Source: a virus. From it: 48,065 nt of DNA. The stretch lies in IMG/VR virus record IMGVR_UViG_3300026130_000423, positions 1 through 48,065 of that record; one strand, written 5' to 3'. The position numbers were made by a program, and so were the translations under genes. Numbering within the stretch: position 1 is the first letter of the stretch; each line of letters begins with the position of its first letter. The notes beneath the pieces are model-generated. The model had not been told where the DNA came from, did no database searches, and saw only the letters and a list, made by a program, of their open reading frames with translations. Shown piece after piece: positions 15,536-23,845 of the stretch.

Positions 15536-16217
15536 ATGGATCTACTCCTATCCTATCACTTTGATCATTATATTTTCCAGGCTCCATTCCTATTAGTTCT
15601 CTACGAAGATCCATAATCATAACTAAACGCCATTCATTAGTATAATTATGTGCACTATGTAAATACTGATTGTTAAACCCCATTAGTTGATCCCAAGTAA
15701 CTTCTTCGTTATCTACTTCTAAAAATACGTCACCTTTGGGGATTATTAACGGTAAGTGTACTCTTAAATATAGACCATCAATATTTTCTGGACCAACGTG
15801 TCTTTGCAAAATACTGCGAGGACCTAATCCGCTATAAACTAAACCATAACATGCATCGCTAAATTCATCTAATAATGCCATAGCTGTAGGGAACTTTTTC
15901 GCATCTTCTTCGCTAGCATATTCATCTAATTCTACTTTGCCGTTCAATTCTACTTTGTTTCTTAAAAGTGTACTTCTCCAAACGTCAAATGTTGGATTCC
16001 ACTTGCGTGTAATCGGATCTTGTTGTACTAAGAACTTTTTAGCTTCTTCTAACGATACATTTAAATACTGCGGCTGTATACTGTTAATTGTATTAGCCAT
16101 TATAGCATCTTCTAAATTGTCAAAGCCTTTCATAAAATCATTTATTAAACCTTCTCTATACTTTAACAACTTATGAGCTATAGGTATTTCTTCGCCTATC
16201 CAAATCTTTTTTTCCAT
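15513..16217 (-). CDS. aspartyl/asparaginyl beta-hydroxylase-type (AspH) 2OG oxygenase
   Basis: The protein has 234 residues. The AspH family block is clear: ILQRHVGPENIDGLYLRVHLPL (His140 and the RxHLPL strand), a DVFLEVDNEEVTWDQ strand pair, then GFNNQYLHSAHNYTNEWRLV, where His187 is the distal ligand and Arg197 binds 2OG, and MDLRR. In AspH enzymes iron is held by two His and water, without an acidic ligand, and this sequence fits that pattern. It should hydroxylate an Asp- or Asn-like carbon on a protein or peptide. It lies in the 2OG-rich operon, with GGAA before its ATG and a 23-base overlap with the next gene. Confidence 0.8.
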   Translation of the reverse strand: MEKKIWIGEEIPIAHKLLKYREGLINDFMKGFDNLEDAIMANTINSIQPQYLNVSLEEAKKFLVQQDPITRKWNPTFDVWRSTLLRNKVELNGKVELDEYASEEDAKKFPTAMALLDEFSDACYGLVYSGLGPRSILQRHVGPENIDGLYLRVHLPLIIPKGDVFLEVDNEEVTWDQLMGFNNQYLHSAHNYTNEWRLVMIMDLRRELIGMEPGKYNDQSDRIGVDPFVRGYQN

Positions 16218-16226
16218 TGAATTTCC

Positions 16227-16820
16227 TTAATACGCATTCAGAACAGTCATACTTGATATAAAATTTCTTCCGTTCCAGCTTTCGATAATAAAATTTACGG
16301 TCTTAACTAAGTCATCTACTGTAATAATACTATTTGTTTCTATTACTCTATTATATAGTTCTAACCCATTCTGTTCTTCAGTATCATACGGATTATAAAA
16401 TTTTGTATCTACAACACCTGGCATAATGACGCTTGCTTTACACAATCCGTCGTTATGATTGACTTCCCAACTAGCACGATTAATAGCATATTTTTCCTTT
16501 GCATAATTTTCTAAATGTGGGAAAACTTTCTTAATTTCTAGTAAAGGCTCTGCTGCAATACTACTTGTACTAATTATTAAATACTTATGATTTTTATGAC
16601 GTTGCGCCCAGGCTGTTACTAGCTCACTTTGTTTGTAATAACTATACGCATTGTTTATAAAAATTTCACAATCGTCGGTTTCGTCTAAAATTCTATCGTA
16701 GTCATTAATATCATATCCGTTTTCAAGACTAAAGCCTTTAACGTTGTAAGATTTAGAAAAAAAGTTATATAAGCCTTTGCCTATACCCCTAGTATGTCCT
16801 GTTATAGCTATTTTTTTCAT
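16227..16820 (-). CDS. short-chain dehydrogenase/reductase (SDR)
   Basis: With the ATG at 16820 the protein has 197 residues, a little short for a classical SDR. It has the NAD(P) motif ITGHTRGIGKGL (TGxxxGIG), INNAYSYY in the NNAG position, IISTSSIAA with the catalytic Ser, and YAKEKYAINRAS with the YxxxK pair, followed by VIMPGVVDT. It is thus a likely active oxidoreductase on an alcohol or ketone. The start is set by a 4-base ATGA overlap with the upstream gene. The SDR could act on a hydroxyl group made by neighbouring oxygenases, which is an inference from position only. Confidence 0.85.
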   Translation of the reverse strand: MKKIAITGHTRGIGKGLYNFFSKSYNVKGFSLENGYDINDYDRILDETDDCEIFINNAYSYYKQSELVTAWAQRHKNHKYLIISTSSIAAEPLLEIKKVFPHLENYAKEKYAINRASWEVNHNDGLCKASVIMPGVVDTKFYNPYDTEEQNGLELYNRVIETNSIITVDDLVKTVNFIIESWNGRNFISSMTVLNAY

Positions 16821-18235
16821 TGCCAGTCGCCGTTCATGTGCCATGTTGGGCATTGTAATTCGTTAGTTTTAATTAATTGCATTTCGCTTGCAGAAGCAAT
16901 ATGATGATTGCGCAACGGCAAATCTACAAAGTTATCAGACGCTCTTTGGGAGAAAACAATGCAAGCACTAGGCAAAAACTCTGCAATTTTAGAAATTAAA
17001 AAATTCTCATTTTCAACACGGGTTCGTACTGAAACAAACGGTGCTGTTGGATCATAATTAAAAATATTGCTTAAATGTATTACTGTATTTGATTTGTTGC
17101 TTAACCAGGCTTCAACCGGTAATGATCTATTAAGTACTAGATCAGCATGTGTAAATTTAAATGTTACTTTATTTTTAATATCTTTCCAAAGATCTAACCA
17201 TTGAGTATTTTTTTGCAAGAAATTGATCCAATGTTCTTCTAACGATGATATAGGGATAGCAATACGTTGCTGAATGTCAATATTTAAAAATTTGCATCGT
17301 TCGTTAATATAATTTTTAATAAATGTAGGATAATCTCGGCCGTCCCATTTTACTATTTCTTGCATACACTCTAATGCAAATAAATTATTATCAACAAAAT
17401 TTACTGTAGTTTCGCTAGTGTAACCGTTTTGTGTTAAATAATCGATCCAGTTTAAACCGCTTGCTTGTACAACTAACTGATTAATATTGCCATTGTTAAA
17501 ATAAGCAGGAGTTTCAGTATTAAATGGATAGAATAGTGCTTGACTGCTTACAACTTGTTTACCGTATAAATATTCCTGAGCTTTTCGAAACGCTGGAATA
17601 TAGTCAGGATAATAAAACTTTTTATTGTTCCTAATATCTTCTTGAAACACTAATATCGGTAAGTTTTTTTCTAATGCTTCTGAAATAATATTCCAGCCGT
17701 GCCATTTATGAGCATATACACGAGTTTCAGTTCCTGGAGCGATCCATACTGGAGTATAATCATCGTGAATATTTTCTTCACTACGCAGAGGTACTACTTG
17801 CTCATGGTAATCGTAATACGACGATTTACCAATAATTGGCGATCCTATATCTCTGTACATTTCAATATTAATAATATAACATTGTTCATGTAGCTGGTAA
17901 TAGCCTTCTCCTCTATCTGGAATATGCCCTTGTATAAAGTAGTCAAGTTTTACTGCATGTTCTAAAGCTTCAAAAAACGCACTACCATTAATAAATTCAG
18001 TTCCTGTAGAAAGTACAACTGCATGTTTATAGTTATCAGAAACTGCTCTAGTTAACAATGCTTCCTCGTTTACACCTTGTAAGACAGTATATCCCTTCCC
18101 TACAATATTTGACAAAACAAAGTCAGATAAATTCTTAATTACTTCTCGTGTCCAGTCGTCTGTGATTGTATGAGTGTAATCTACCATACAAAACACTATT
18201 TCTTCATTTCTGGATTTAAACTCTATTACGTTCAT
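16817..18235 (-). CDS. large protein of unknown function (glycosyltransferase-like hint)
   Basis: This 472-residue protein overlaps neighbours by 4 and 20 bases. No known catalytic motif is certain. The N-terminal 200 residues show an alternating beta/alpha pattern (KHAVVLSTGTEFINGSAFFEA, CYIINIEMYRDIG) reminiscent of glycosyltransferase-A folds, and VWIAPGTETRVYAHKWHGWN leads into PILVFQED. The C-terminal part (LPVEAWLSNKSNTVIHLSN) could be a second Rossmann-like domain. It is the only large protein of the operon without a recognised enzymatic family. I consider it a candidate for the scaffold or transfer step of the pathway. Confidence 0.6.
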   Translation of the reverse strand: MNVIEFKSRNEEIVFCMVDYTHTITDDWTREVIKNLSDFVLSNIVGKGYTVLQGVNEEALLTRAVSDNYKHAVVLSTGTEFINGSAFFEALEHAVKLDYFIQGHIPDRGEGYYQLHEQCYIINIEMYRDIGSPIIGKSSYYDYHEQVVPLRSEENIHDDYTPVWIAPGTETRVYAHKWHGWNIISEALEKNLPILVFQEDIRNNKKFYYPDYIPAFRKAQEYLYGKQVVSSQALFYPFNTETPAYFNNGNINQLVVQASGLNWIDYLTQNGYTSETTVNFVDNNLFALECMQEIVKWDGRDYPTFIKNYINERCKFLNIDIQQRIAIPISSLEEHWINFLQKNTQWLDLWKDIKNKVTFKFTHADLVLNRSLPVEAWLSNKSNTVIHLSNIFNYDPTAPFVSVRTRVENENFLISKIAEFLPSACIVFSQRASDNFVDLPLRNHHIASASEMQLIKTNELQCPTWHMNGDWQ

Positions 18236-18920
18236 AACTTTCCACTAACATTTTACAAAATTGTTCTTTACGATTGCCTAAAATAATGTTTGCTATAAGA
18301 TGTATCCTGTCATTATTAGACTTGTTTACGACCATGTGATTTCTTGCTACATTAACTAAAAATACTTTTCCTGGAGAAAATGGAACTGTTCCACAATCTT
18401 CAATAATCATTTCACAGTGGTCAGGGTGGACTATTGCAACATTTATAGGCAGTATACCGTCTAGAGGATTAAAGCCGTCAGGTATATCGTTATACCCGTC
18501 ATTGTGAACGCTTATAACTCCGCCAGCAGCTAGCTTCATATATCGAATACGTGTAAATCTTTCACACGGAAAGTTTTTCCAATATCTTACTGTTTCCGGA
18601 TGGAAGTTAGCAACGTCTGTAAACGTATACGGAGCATTAAATTCATCTAGACCGTAACTATCTGCTGTAGCAACTTTGTCCTCGCCTAATCCATGTAAGC
18701 AAACACTACTCCACCCCTGGTGTTTTTCATGACCTCTGTGCTTATAATACTTTGTATAGTTTACTTCCAGTGGGTGCTGATTGTCAAGTTCTAACCAACC
18801 AATATGTTGCTGTTGCATAATCCATTTTGCTTGCTCAACAACTGAACCGTCAGGCAATGGGTCTAAATTAAAGGATTTATCCTTGTTAAGTTTGTAAAAC
18901 TGTAGATCTAAACTGTCCAT
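18216..18920 (-). CDS. 2OG-Fe(II) oxygenase, AspH-like
   Basis: The protein has 234 residues. RFTRIRYMKLAAGGVISVHN leads into DG, giving the HxD pair (His139, Asp141). A barrel strand PINVAIVHPDHCEMIIED is followed by FSPGKVFLVNVARNHMVVNK, where His195 is the distal ligand, and NNDRIHLIAN, where Arg205 should bind 2OG. The N-terminal 110 residues form a separate helical and strand-rich region with several His residues (KYYKHRGHEKHQGW). It overlaps its upstream neighbour by 13 bases. Substrate is unknown. Confidence 0.78.
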   Translation of the reverse strand: MDSLDLQFYKLNKDKSFNLDPLPDGSVVEQAKWIMQQQHIGWLELDNQHPLEVNYTKYYKHRGHEKHQGWSSVCLHGLGEDKVATADSYGLDEFNAPYTFTDVANFHPETVRYWKNFPCERFTRIRYMKLAAGGVISVHNDGYNDIPDGFNPLDGILPINVAIVHPDHCEMIIEDCGTVPFSPGKVFLVNVARNHMVVNKSNNDRIHLIANIILGNRKEQFCKMLVESYERNRV

Positions 18921-19477
18921 TTACTAAATAGTTCCTTCGCTTCATTAATAGTAAGACCGTCATTTGGTCTGTCTTTAAAACTAAGATCGCAGCTTATTAC
19001 CCATCGCGGTTCCCAGACGCTATTAGTTACGTTATGAGGAATTCCTGTCTGTACAACAGTAGGCCACTTAACTGTTTGACTATGTAAGTGATTTAAGTCT
19101 TTAGGATGATATTGAGTATACGGAGTTCCGGCCTGAGTGTTAGTTTCTTCAAACGGTGATCTTCCATCTTTAACATCGTACCAATGCATTAAACTTCCTA
19201 CACCTTGAACGCACCAGTTCATGCAAGCCCTGTCTATTAGTTCTCCAGGTCCGTCTATATGAATCCCGATTTGATGTTTGACTGGCGTGTAAAATATTAA
19301 AGGAGGATATGTCATTACTAATCCCTGCTCGTCAATCCAATTAAGGTATTCTTCGCTTACATCTTTATGATCAATAAAAAATATATCAGGCTCGGAACCG
19401 TCTCTATGTATAACCGACATATCAGTTAACGGAGATTTAAACGGCAGTTGTAGATCAAATGCATAATCAGAATTCAT
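18908..19477 (-). CDS. 2OG-Fe(II) oxygenase family protein
   Basis: Starting at ATG 19477 the protein has 189 residues. It carries FYTPVKHQIGIHIDGPGEL with the HxD pair (His73, Asp75), and GIPHNVTNSVWEPRWVISC with distal His148 and Arg158 for 2OG. The barrel core is short. The 19477 start gives a 4-base ATGA overlap with the upstream gene, as at many junctions in this operon, and a GGA lies 8 bases before it. A start at 19486 would have no ribosome binding site. Confidence 0.72.
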   Translation of the reverse strand: MNSDYAFDLQLPFKSPLTDMSVIHRDGSEPDIFFIDHKDVSEEYLNWIDEQGLVMTYPPLIFYTPVKHQIGIHIDGPGELIDRACMNWCVQGVGSLMHWYDVKDGRSPFEETNTQAGTPYTQYHPKDLNHLHSQTVKWPTVVQTGIPHNVTNSVWEPRWVISCDLSFKDRPNDGLTINEAKELFSKWTV

Positions 19478-20031
19478 TTTTTCCATCCAAAAAAGTTAAA
19501 CATGTACTTAGTGTGTAGTCCCATATTAAGTCCGCCGTGCCAGTCTTGCCAATCGTCCCATTCGTATACATCTCCTTGAGATGCATTGTATATTGCATGA
19601 CCGTCTATAATTGATACTTGTCCAAAGGACGGCTCGCAAATATAACATGTGTAATGATACAGATATCCTTTTGACAGCCATTCTCTTTCTTGGTCTGGAT
19701 CTTTATAGTCAGGGTGCCACGGGACCATATAACCCGGAGGTACTGCGCTTACCCAAGCTCCTGCAGGTTCAACACCTAGCCAATTTGCAAACTTTTCTAC
19801 CCATTCGATATCAAAATGCTCTCCGGGTAAGAAATCGATCCAGTGTATATCAGGACTATCTTTAATTCCTTTATGTTCCCATAACTTCATTAAGTTTTGT
19901 ACTTTTTCATTATCTATATGGATATCGTCGCTCTGCTCTGATCCCCTTTCACGAGGAGCTACGTTTTTTAAAACAGACATTAACTCATTCCATTTCATAA
20001 AGTCATTTGAATTGCCGATAAATTGTGCCAT
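19474..20031 (-). CDS. 2OG-Fe(II) oxygenase, tandem paralogue 1
   Basis: The protein has 185 residues. GAWVSAVPPGYMVPWHPDYK supplies HxD (His106, Asp108), and the distal ligand is His165 in DDWQDWHGGLN. It ends in KYMFNFFGWKK, matching KYMFHFLGIQ of the gene upstream, so the two are tandem paralogues. It follows that gene with a TAATG one-base overlap. The DWHGG block is shared with the oxygenase at 9278-10084. The conserved N-terminal IGN/KW segment may contact the substrate. Confidence 0.78.
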   Translation of the reverse strand: MAQFIGNSNDFMKWNELMSVLKNVAPRERGSEQSDDIHIDNEKVQNLMKLWEHKGIKDSPDIHWIDFLPGEHFDIEWVEKFANWLGVEPAGAWVSAVPPGYMVPWHPDYKDPDQEREWLSKGYLYHYTCYICEPSFGQVSIIDGHAIYNASQGDVYEWDDWQDWHGGLNMGLHTKYMFNFFGWKK

Positions 20032-20576
20032 TATTGTATTCCTAAAAAATGAAACATATACTTGTCATGTAATCCGCAGTTTCCGCCAGCATGCCAATTT
20101 AAATAGTGATCCCATTTGTATGTATTTCCAGATGTTTCGCAGTGAAAGCATTGGTCTTCAAGCAAAAACACACCTCCAGGATGAGGCTGACTTATAAACG
20201 TACTAAACCTTACTACTTCTCCCTGTGCTAAGTAATCTTCAATATTATCATCAATATCTTGATGTATAGGGGCATACTTGCCTGGTCGAATTTTGCTTAT
20301 CCACGCCCTTGCACATTTCATTCCTACATAATCTTCAAATTTTCTAACAGGTAAGATATCAAAGTGTTTTTCAGGATAGAAATTAATCCACTCAACAGTG
20401 CTTACTTTATCGTAACCAGCACCTTTGAGCATTTTAATATTTTTATCAAATCTTCCGTCAGCATTTTTGTAAAAGCTCTCGTTAAAAGTACGGAGTTCAC
20501 CCTGCTGAGTTTCAAGAAGATCTATGATGCTATCCCATTTTCCTGCAAAGAAATTTCCTATAAATTCTGCTGCCAT
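20031..20576 (-). CDS. 2OG-Fe(II) oxygenase, tandem paralogue 2
   Basis: The protein has 181 residues and is built like its neighbour at 19474-20031. ARAWISKIRPGKYAPIHQDI gives HxD (His105, Asp107), the sequence RFSTFISQPHPGG forms a barrel strand, and NWHAGGNCGLHDKYMF carries the distal His162. It has a good AGGA site 7 bases before the ATG and an 8-base gap from the gene upstream. The sequence YDKVSTVEWINFYPEKHFDI is matched in the paralogue by IHWIDFLPGEHFDI, showing duplication with later divergence. Confidence 0.78.
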   Translation of the reverse strand: MAAEFIGNFFAGKWDSIIDLLETQQGELRTFNESFYKNADGRFDKNIKMLKGAGYDKVSTVEWINFYPEKHFDILPVRKFEDYVGMKCARAWISKIRPGKYAPIHQDIDDNIEDYLAQGEVVRFSTFISQPHPGGVFLLEDQCFHCETSGNTYKWDHYLNWHAGGNCGLHDKYMFHFLGIQ

Positions 20577-20584
20577 TACTTTTC

Positions 20585-21226
20585 CTAAAATTTTATAACA
20601 TAATTTTTATATTTTTCAGAACTTCTTCTTATTAATTCTTTATGCCTTTCATCGTCTAGTATTCCAGAACATACTAAAATAACCCTATTGTCTAACACAG
20701 GGTCAGCTCCGTGATAAAAATTTCTATTATCAAAAGAGTAGACAGGCGCTTCTTTTAAAATAGTAGGATAAACCTTTTCCGAAGTGCGTGTTTTGGCTAC
20801 AAAAAATGAATCTTGACCAAAATGCTCTGTCAATAAAACATTGTATCTTTCTGGAGTCTGAGGCATATTTGTATCGTTTTCGTCTTGATGTGGATACAAT
20901 GGGTTTTGATGTAAATTGAAACAAGCTCCAATTAGCTGTTTATACGGTAACTGGTCTAGTAATTTAACAATAGTAGGAAATGTTTCTTCTATTCCAGGAG
21001 CATAATATAATTTATAATTGTCAGACAATTTGTATCCAACGTCTTTTCCAAAAATATCAGCTTTTGATCTCCAGTCATTAACTTTATGTCTAACAACTAT
21101 AGGAGCTAACTTAGAAGTATATTCTAAATCTTTAACATAATTGTTTTTAATAAAACTTAATAACTGTACTTTATCAACTGTACTACTATCAAATTCTATG
21201 TCTATCGGCGTATAAGCTACTTTCAT
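20585..21226 (-). CDS. 2OG-Fe(II) oxygenase family protein
   Basis: The ATG at 21226 makes a 4-base ATGA overlap with the gene upstream and gives 213 residues. Residues 102-115 (CFNLHQNPLYPHQD) carry HxD (His113, Asp115). NVLLTEHFGQDSFFVAK forms barrel strands. FYHGADPVLDNRVIL has distal His172 and Arg181, which should bind the 2OG carboxylate. The spacing is typical of AlkB-like or DSBH hydroxylases, although the nucleic-acid-binding loop of AlkB is not evident. A TTG at 21247 would extend the protein by seven residues without support. Confidence 0.76.
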   Translation of the reverse strand: MKVAYTPIDIEFDSSTVDKVQLLSFIKNNYVKDLEYTSKLAPIVVRHKVNDWRSKADIFGKDVGYKLSDNYKLYYAPGIEETFPTIVKLLDQLPYKQLIGACFNLHQNPLYPHQDENDTNMPQTPERYNVLLTEHFGQDSFFVAKTRTSEKVYPTILKEAPVYSFDNRNFYHGADPVLDNRVILVCSGILDDERHKELIRRSSEKYKNYVIKF

Positions 21227-21882
21227 AAGTACTCTACCCCGAAACAAGACGGTAACTTTTTAATTAATTCGTCAACCTTTGTTTCTTCAACGTCAAATTG
21301 TACAAAATCATCATGCTTTACAAAGTTTGTAATAATTGATGCTTTATTTGCAAAATTAAGCCAAGTACTGATATGGTTATCAAACTTATACCTATAATCA
21401 TAAACTAATTCTGTAATTGCTAACTTAACTGTTACAGGCGATATTAACTTATTTTTAGCTAGTAACTTTCTTACAACTAACTGGAACCTATCGTACGAAC
21501 CGTAATTAGAAGCAGTATGTATCCTTCCGGCATCCATTTCGTACCAGTAACCGTCTGTTTTTAATAAGTGCATTGTTTGGGAGTCTAAATCTATTAAATA
21601 TGACTGCTCGCATTGTAAAGTTAGATGCCATCTATCGTCTATATCTGCATGTGCCATATACGATTCTCCTGGCTTGAGCTTAATAACTCTAGCTTCTCCT
21701 TTATCATATGGCAAAGACTCTAGTATGCTTTCCCATACAGTACCTTTTAAATCAGTGTTTATGACCCAAGGATCGTAAAAAAAGTTACCTGTAGGACAAT
21801 TTAACACAGTTTTTGGTTTAGTAAAATCTAATAATGGAGATACTTTATTAAAGTCAACGGAGTGTTCAGTTCTTTGTAGCAT
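21223..21882 (-). CDS. 2OG-Fe(II) oxygenase, AspH-like, first gene of operon
   Basis: The protein has 219 residues. ARVIKLKPGESYMAHADIDD gives HxD (His78, Asp80). WHLTLQCEQSYLIDLD forms strands. EMDAGRIHTASNYGSYDRFQ has distal His122 and Arg132. The IHTASN...R arrangement is that of the AspH-like branch. The remaining 85 residues form a C-terminal domain with YRYKFDNHISTWLNFANKA. It opens the operon that runs to 14037. Its ATG is exactly 5 bases from the ACTAAATA box of element C, so its mRNA is predicted to lack a leader. Confidence 0.78.
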   Translation of the reverse strand: MLQRTEHSVDFNKVSPLLDFTKPKTVLNCPTGNFFYDPWVINTDLKGTVWESILESLPYDKGEARVIKLKPGESYMAHADIDDRWHLTLQCEQSYLIDLDSQTMHLLKTDGYWYEMDAGRIHTASNYGSYDRFQLVVRKLLAKNKLISPVTVKLAITELVYDYRYKFDNHISTWLNFANKASIITNFVKHDDFVQFDVEETKVDELIKKLPSCFGVEYL

Positions 21883-21887
21883 AAAGA

Positions 21888-21904
21888 TATTTAGTGAATA
21901 AGTA
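21888..21904. promoter_or_regulatory. 17-bp bidirectional late-type promoter element, copy C
   Basis: TATTTA-GTGAA-TAAGTA lies between CAT (21880-21882) and ATG (21910). Five bases separate the box from the start codon on each side (AAAGA on the left, TTTAC on the right). The layout is the same as in copy B, base for base in spacing, although the flanking bases differ. That is hard to explain as chance or as shared coding sequence, because the genes on either side belong to different families. Confidence 0.62.
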
Positions 21905-21909
21905 TTTAC

Positions 21910-22590
21910 ATGAATTTATATCTGAAGCGTGAATGGGAACGTATTGGAGTAAGCCTAAGCGGCGGTGCTGATAGCGCTCTGTTAGCGTATCTAATTTGTA
22001 TCGAATCTAATGCCGATATACACTTTACTACCCAAATAAGATTGTGGAAAACAAGGCCATGGGCTGAGCACATTGCTGAAAATGTTGTTGGCTGGTTTCG
22101 AGATAGATTTAATAATAAATTTTATCATCACAAAAACTTAGTACCGCCTGAGTTAGAAGAACCTACTGAATACTTAATTAAAGACGAATACGGTAAAATG
22201 AAGCCTGGAAATAGAATTATCTTAAGGTCTCATAATGAATATATTGCCCATAAATTTAAATTGAATGCACTGTACGGTGGAGTAAACTTAAACCCGGACA
22301 TAGAGTTCGAAGGCAGAGTTAAAGAAAGAGATACTGGGCACATACTTCCACATTTCATCCATGACGGGGTTGACATTTGTCATCCGTTCGTGTATACTCG
22401 TAAAGATTGGATTATCGAACAATATTACAAACACAACATTCTTGACCTTTTAAATATTACTCGTAGTTGCGAAGGCGAGTTTGAAGATATAACTTATAAG
22501 ACATATACACCAGGACAATATGTTCCTACATGCGGCAAATGTTTTTGGTGCAAAGAACGAGGATGGGCTATTGAAAAAGCAATCAAATAG
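21910..22590 (+). CDS. QueC-like PP-loop ATPase
   Basis: The 226 residues match QueC/ExsB-type proteins in length and layout. The PP-loop is VSLSGGADSALLAYL (residues 17-22 hold SGGADS), which binds ATP and activates an acid by adenylation. A C-terminal zinc-type cysteine cluster appears in RSCEGEFED and PTCGKCFWCKERGWA, as in the CxxC-rich end of QueC. In QueC the enzyme turns carboxy-deazaguanine into preQ0, but no QueD or QueE partners are seen here, and the middle of the protein is divergent. It may instead amidate or adenylate another carboxylate. It shares a transcript and a 20-base overlap with the radical SAM gene at 22571. Confidence 0.7.
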   Translation: MNLYLKREWERIGVSLSGGADSALLAYLICIESNADIHFTTQIRLWKTRPWAEHIAENVVGWFRDRFNNKFYHHKNLVPPELEEPTEYLIKDEYGKMKPGNRIILRSHNEYIAHKFKLNALYGGVNLNPDIEFEGRVKERDTGHILPHFIHDGVDICHPFVYTRKDWIIEQYYKHNILDLLNITRSCEGEFEDITYKTYTPGQYVPTCGKCFWCKERGWAIEKAIK

Positions 22591-23845
22591 TTGTACATTT
22601 TGTATGCACCCTTTTACAGGACTTGCTACACGCGAAGACGGTGCTATTAAAATTTGCTGCCGTAGTCAACCTATTGGATGGATACAAAAAGAATCAATCG
22701 AAGAGGCATGGAACGGTGATGCTATACGTGAAGTACGTAGACAAGTACTAAACAACGAGCGTCCAGACGTGTGTAAGCCGTGCTTTGACCTTGAAGATCA
22801 GGGTGTACAGAGCTTACGACAGCGCCATACAGCAGGTGTTATACCCGAAGCTAGAATCAACTTATACCCTAACGCACTAGACGCTTTAAACGACGATTTT
22901 ACAATGCCTTTTGAAATTCCTACAATGGAAATCAAGATTAATAACTTATGTAATTTAAAATGTCGTATGTGCAATCCGCTTGATAGCACTAGCTGGAAAG
23001 ATTGGGATCAAGTTACTGAATTTTATAAAAAAGAAAACAACTATCTTATTCCTACGGTGGACGCTCTAGTAGACAAGCCAGGACAATACATCGGACCATT
23101 TGACAATTCGGACAATTGGTGGAGTAGTTTCGAAAAATTGTTACCGTATTTTAGACGGGTAGAGTTTGCAGGCGGCGAGCCGCTAATGGATCCATACCAC
23201 TACAAAATATTAGACAAGCTTGCAGAGTACGGTCATCAGATAGAACTAAAGTACGCTACAAACGGCACTACGCTAGGTATAAAAGGCGGACGTACAATAT
23301 ACGACTATTGGCCTAAGTTTAAATCAATCGCTGTAAACGTGAGCATAGACGGCTTACACGATGTCTATGAATACATTAGAGGAAATGGTAAATTCAGCGA
23401 GATAGAAGAAAACGTTGAAGTGTTTAAAAGTTTTCCTAATGTAAGTCGTGTAGTAGGTGCGTTTACAGTACAAGCAAATAACATTATGCAAATAGACCAA
23501 GTGATAGACTACTTTATTAATAAAATGGGCATTGTGTTTTACTCGCATAGAGTAAATTATCCTATGTCACTTTCTGCGCAAGTACTTCCGCCCAAGTTAA
23601 AGGAAAAGGTAGTAAGAAGACTTGAAGACATGAAGACTAAAGTTTTAGACTATCCTATGGTGCAAGCAAATGACCTTTTAAAGAAAGTTACGTTACAACA
23701 AATACAAGACAACATTAACTTTTTGCAGGCGAAATGTATGTATGATACACACTGGAAAGATTGTGTAGAATTTAATAAAAGATTAGACAATACCCGAGGA
23801 CAAGATTTCCTTGCAACCAATCCTGAGTTTGCACTATATGTATAA
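22571..23845 (+). CDS. N-terminal twitch-domain radical SAM enzyme
   Basis: Starting at TTG 22571 (GAGG 8 bases before it) the protein has 424 residues. It begins with the Cys-rich segment CTFCMHPF...KICC and VCKPC, the auxiliary-cluster layout of N-terminal twitch radical SAM proteins. The radical SAM motif is NNLCNLKCRMC (C127, C131, C134). EFAGGEPLMDP and LKYATNGT follow, and then VNVSIDG. The family is related to peptide- and sugar-modifying SPASM/twitch enzymes. Paralogues lie at 25704, 32896 and 40654. An ATG further downstream would remove the first two cysteines, so TTG is preferred. Confidence 0.83.
   Translation: MKKQSNSCTFCMHPFTGLATREDGAIKICCRSQPIGWIQKESIEEAWNGDAIREVRRQVLNNERPDVCKPCFDLEDQGVQSLRQRHTAGVIPEARINLYPNALDALNDDFTMPFEIPTMEIKINNLCNLKCRMCNPLDSTSWKDWDQVTEFYKKENNYLIPTVDALVDKPGQYIGPFDNSDNWWSSFEKLLPYFRRVEFAGGEPLMDPYHYKILDKLAEYGHQIELKYATNGTTLGIKGGRTIYDYWPKFKSIAVNVSIDGLHDVYEYIRGNGKFSEIEENVEVFKSFPNVSRVVGAFTVQANNIMQIDQVIDYFINKMGIVFYSHRVNYPMSLSAQVLPPKLKEKVVRRLEDMKTKVLDYPMVQANDLLKKVTLQQIQDNINFLQAKCMYDTHWKDCVEFNKRLDNTRGQDFLATNPEFALYV

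Noticed and set aside
22520-22570. ATG at 22520 as start of the twitch radical SAM gene
   Set aside because: It would overlap the QueC-like gene by 71 bases and lacks a ribosome binding site, whereas TTG 22571 has GAGG at the right distance.
21910-22590. DNA hypermodification by 7-deazaguanine
   Set aside because: Only a QueC-like protein is present in the window; no QueD, QueE, FolE or DpdA-like gene was seen.
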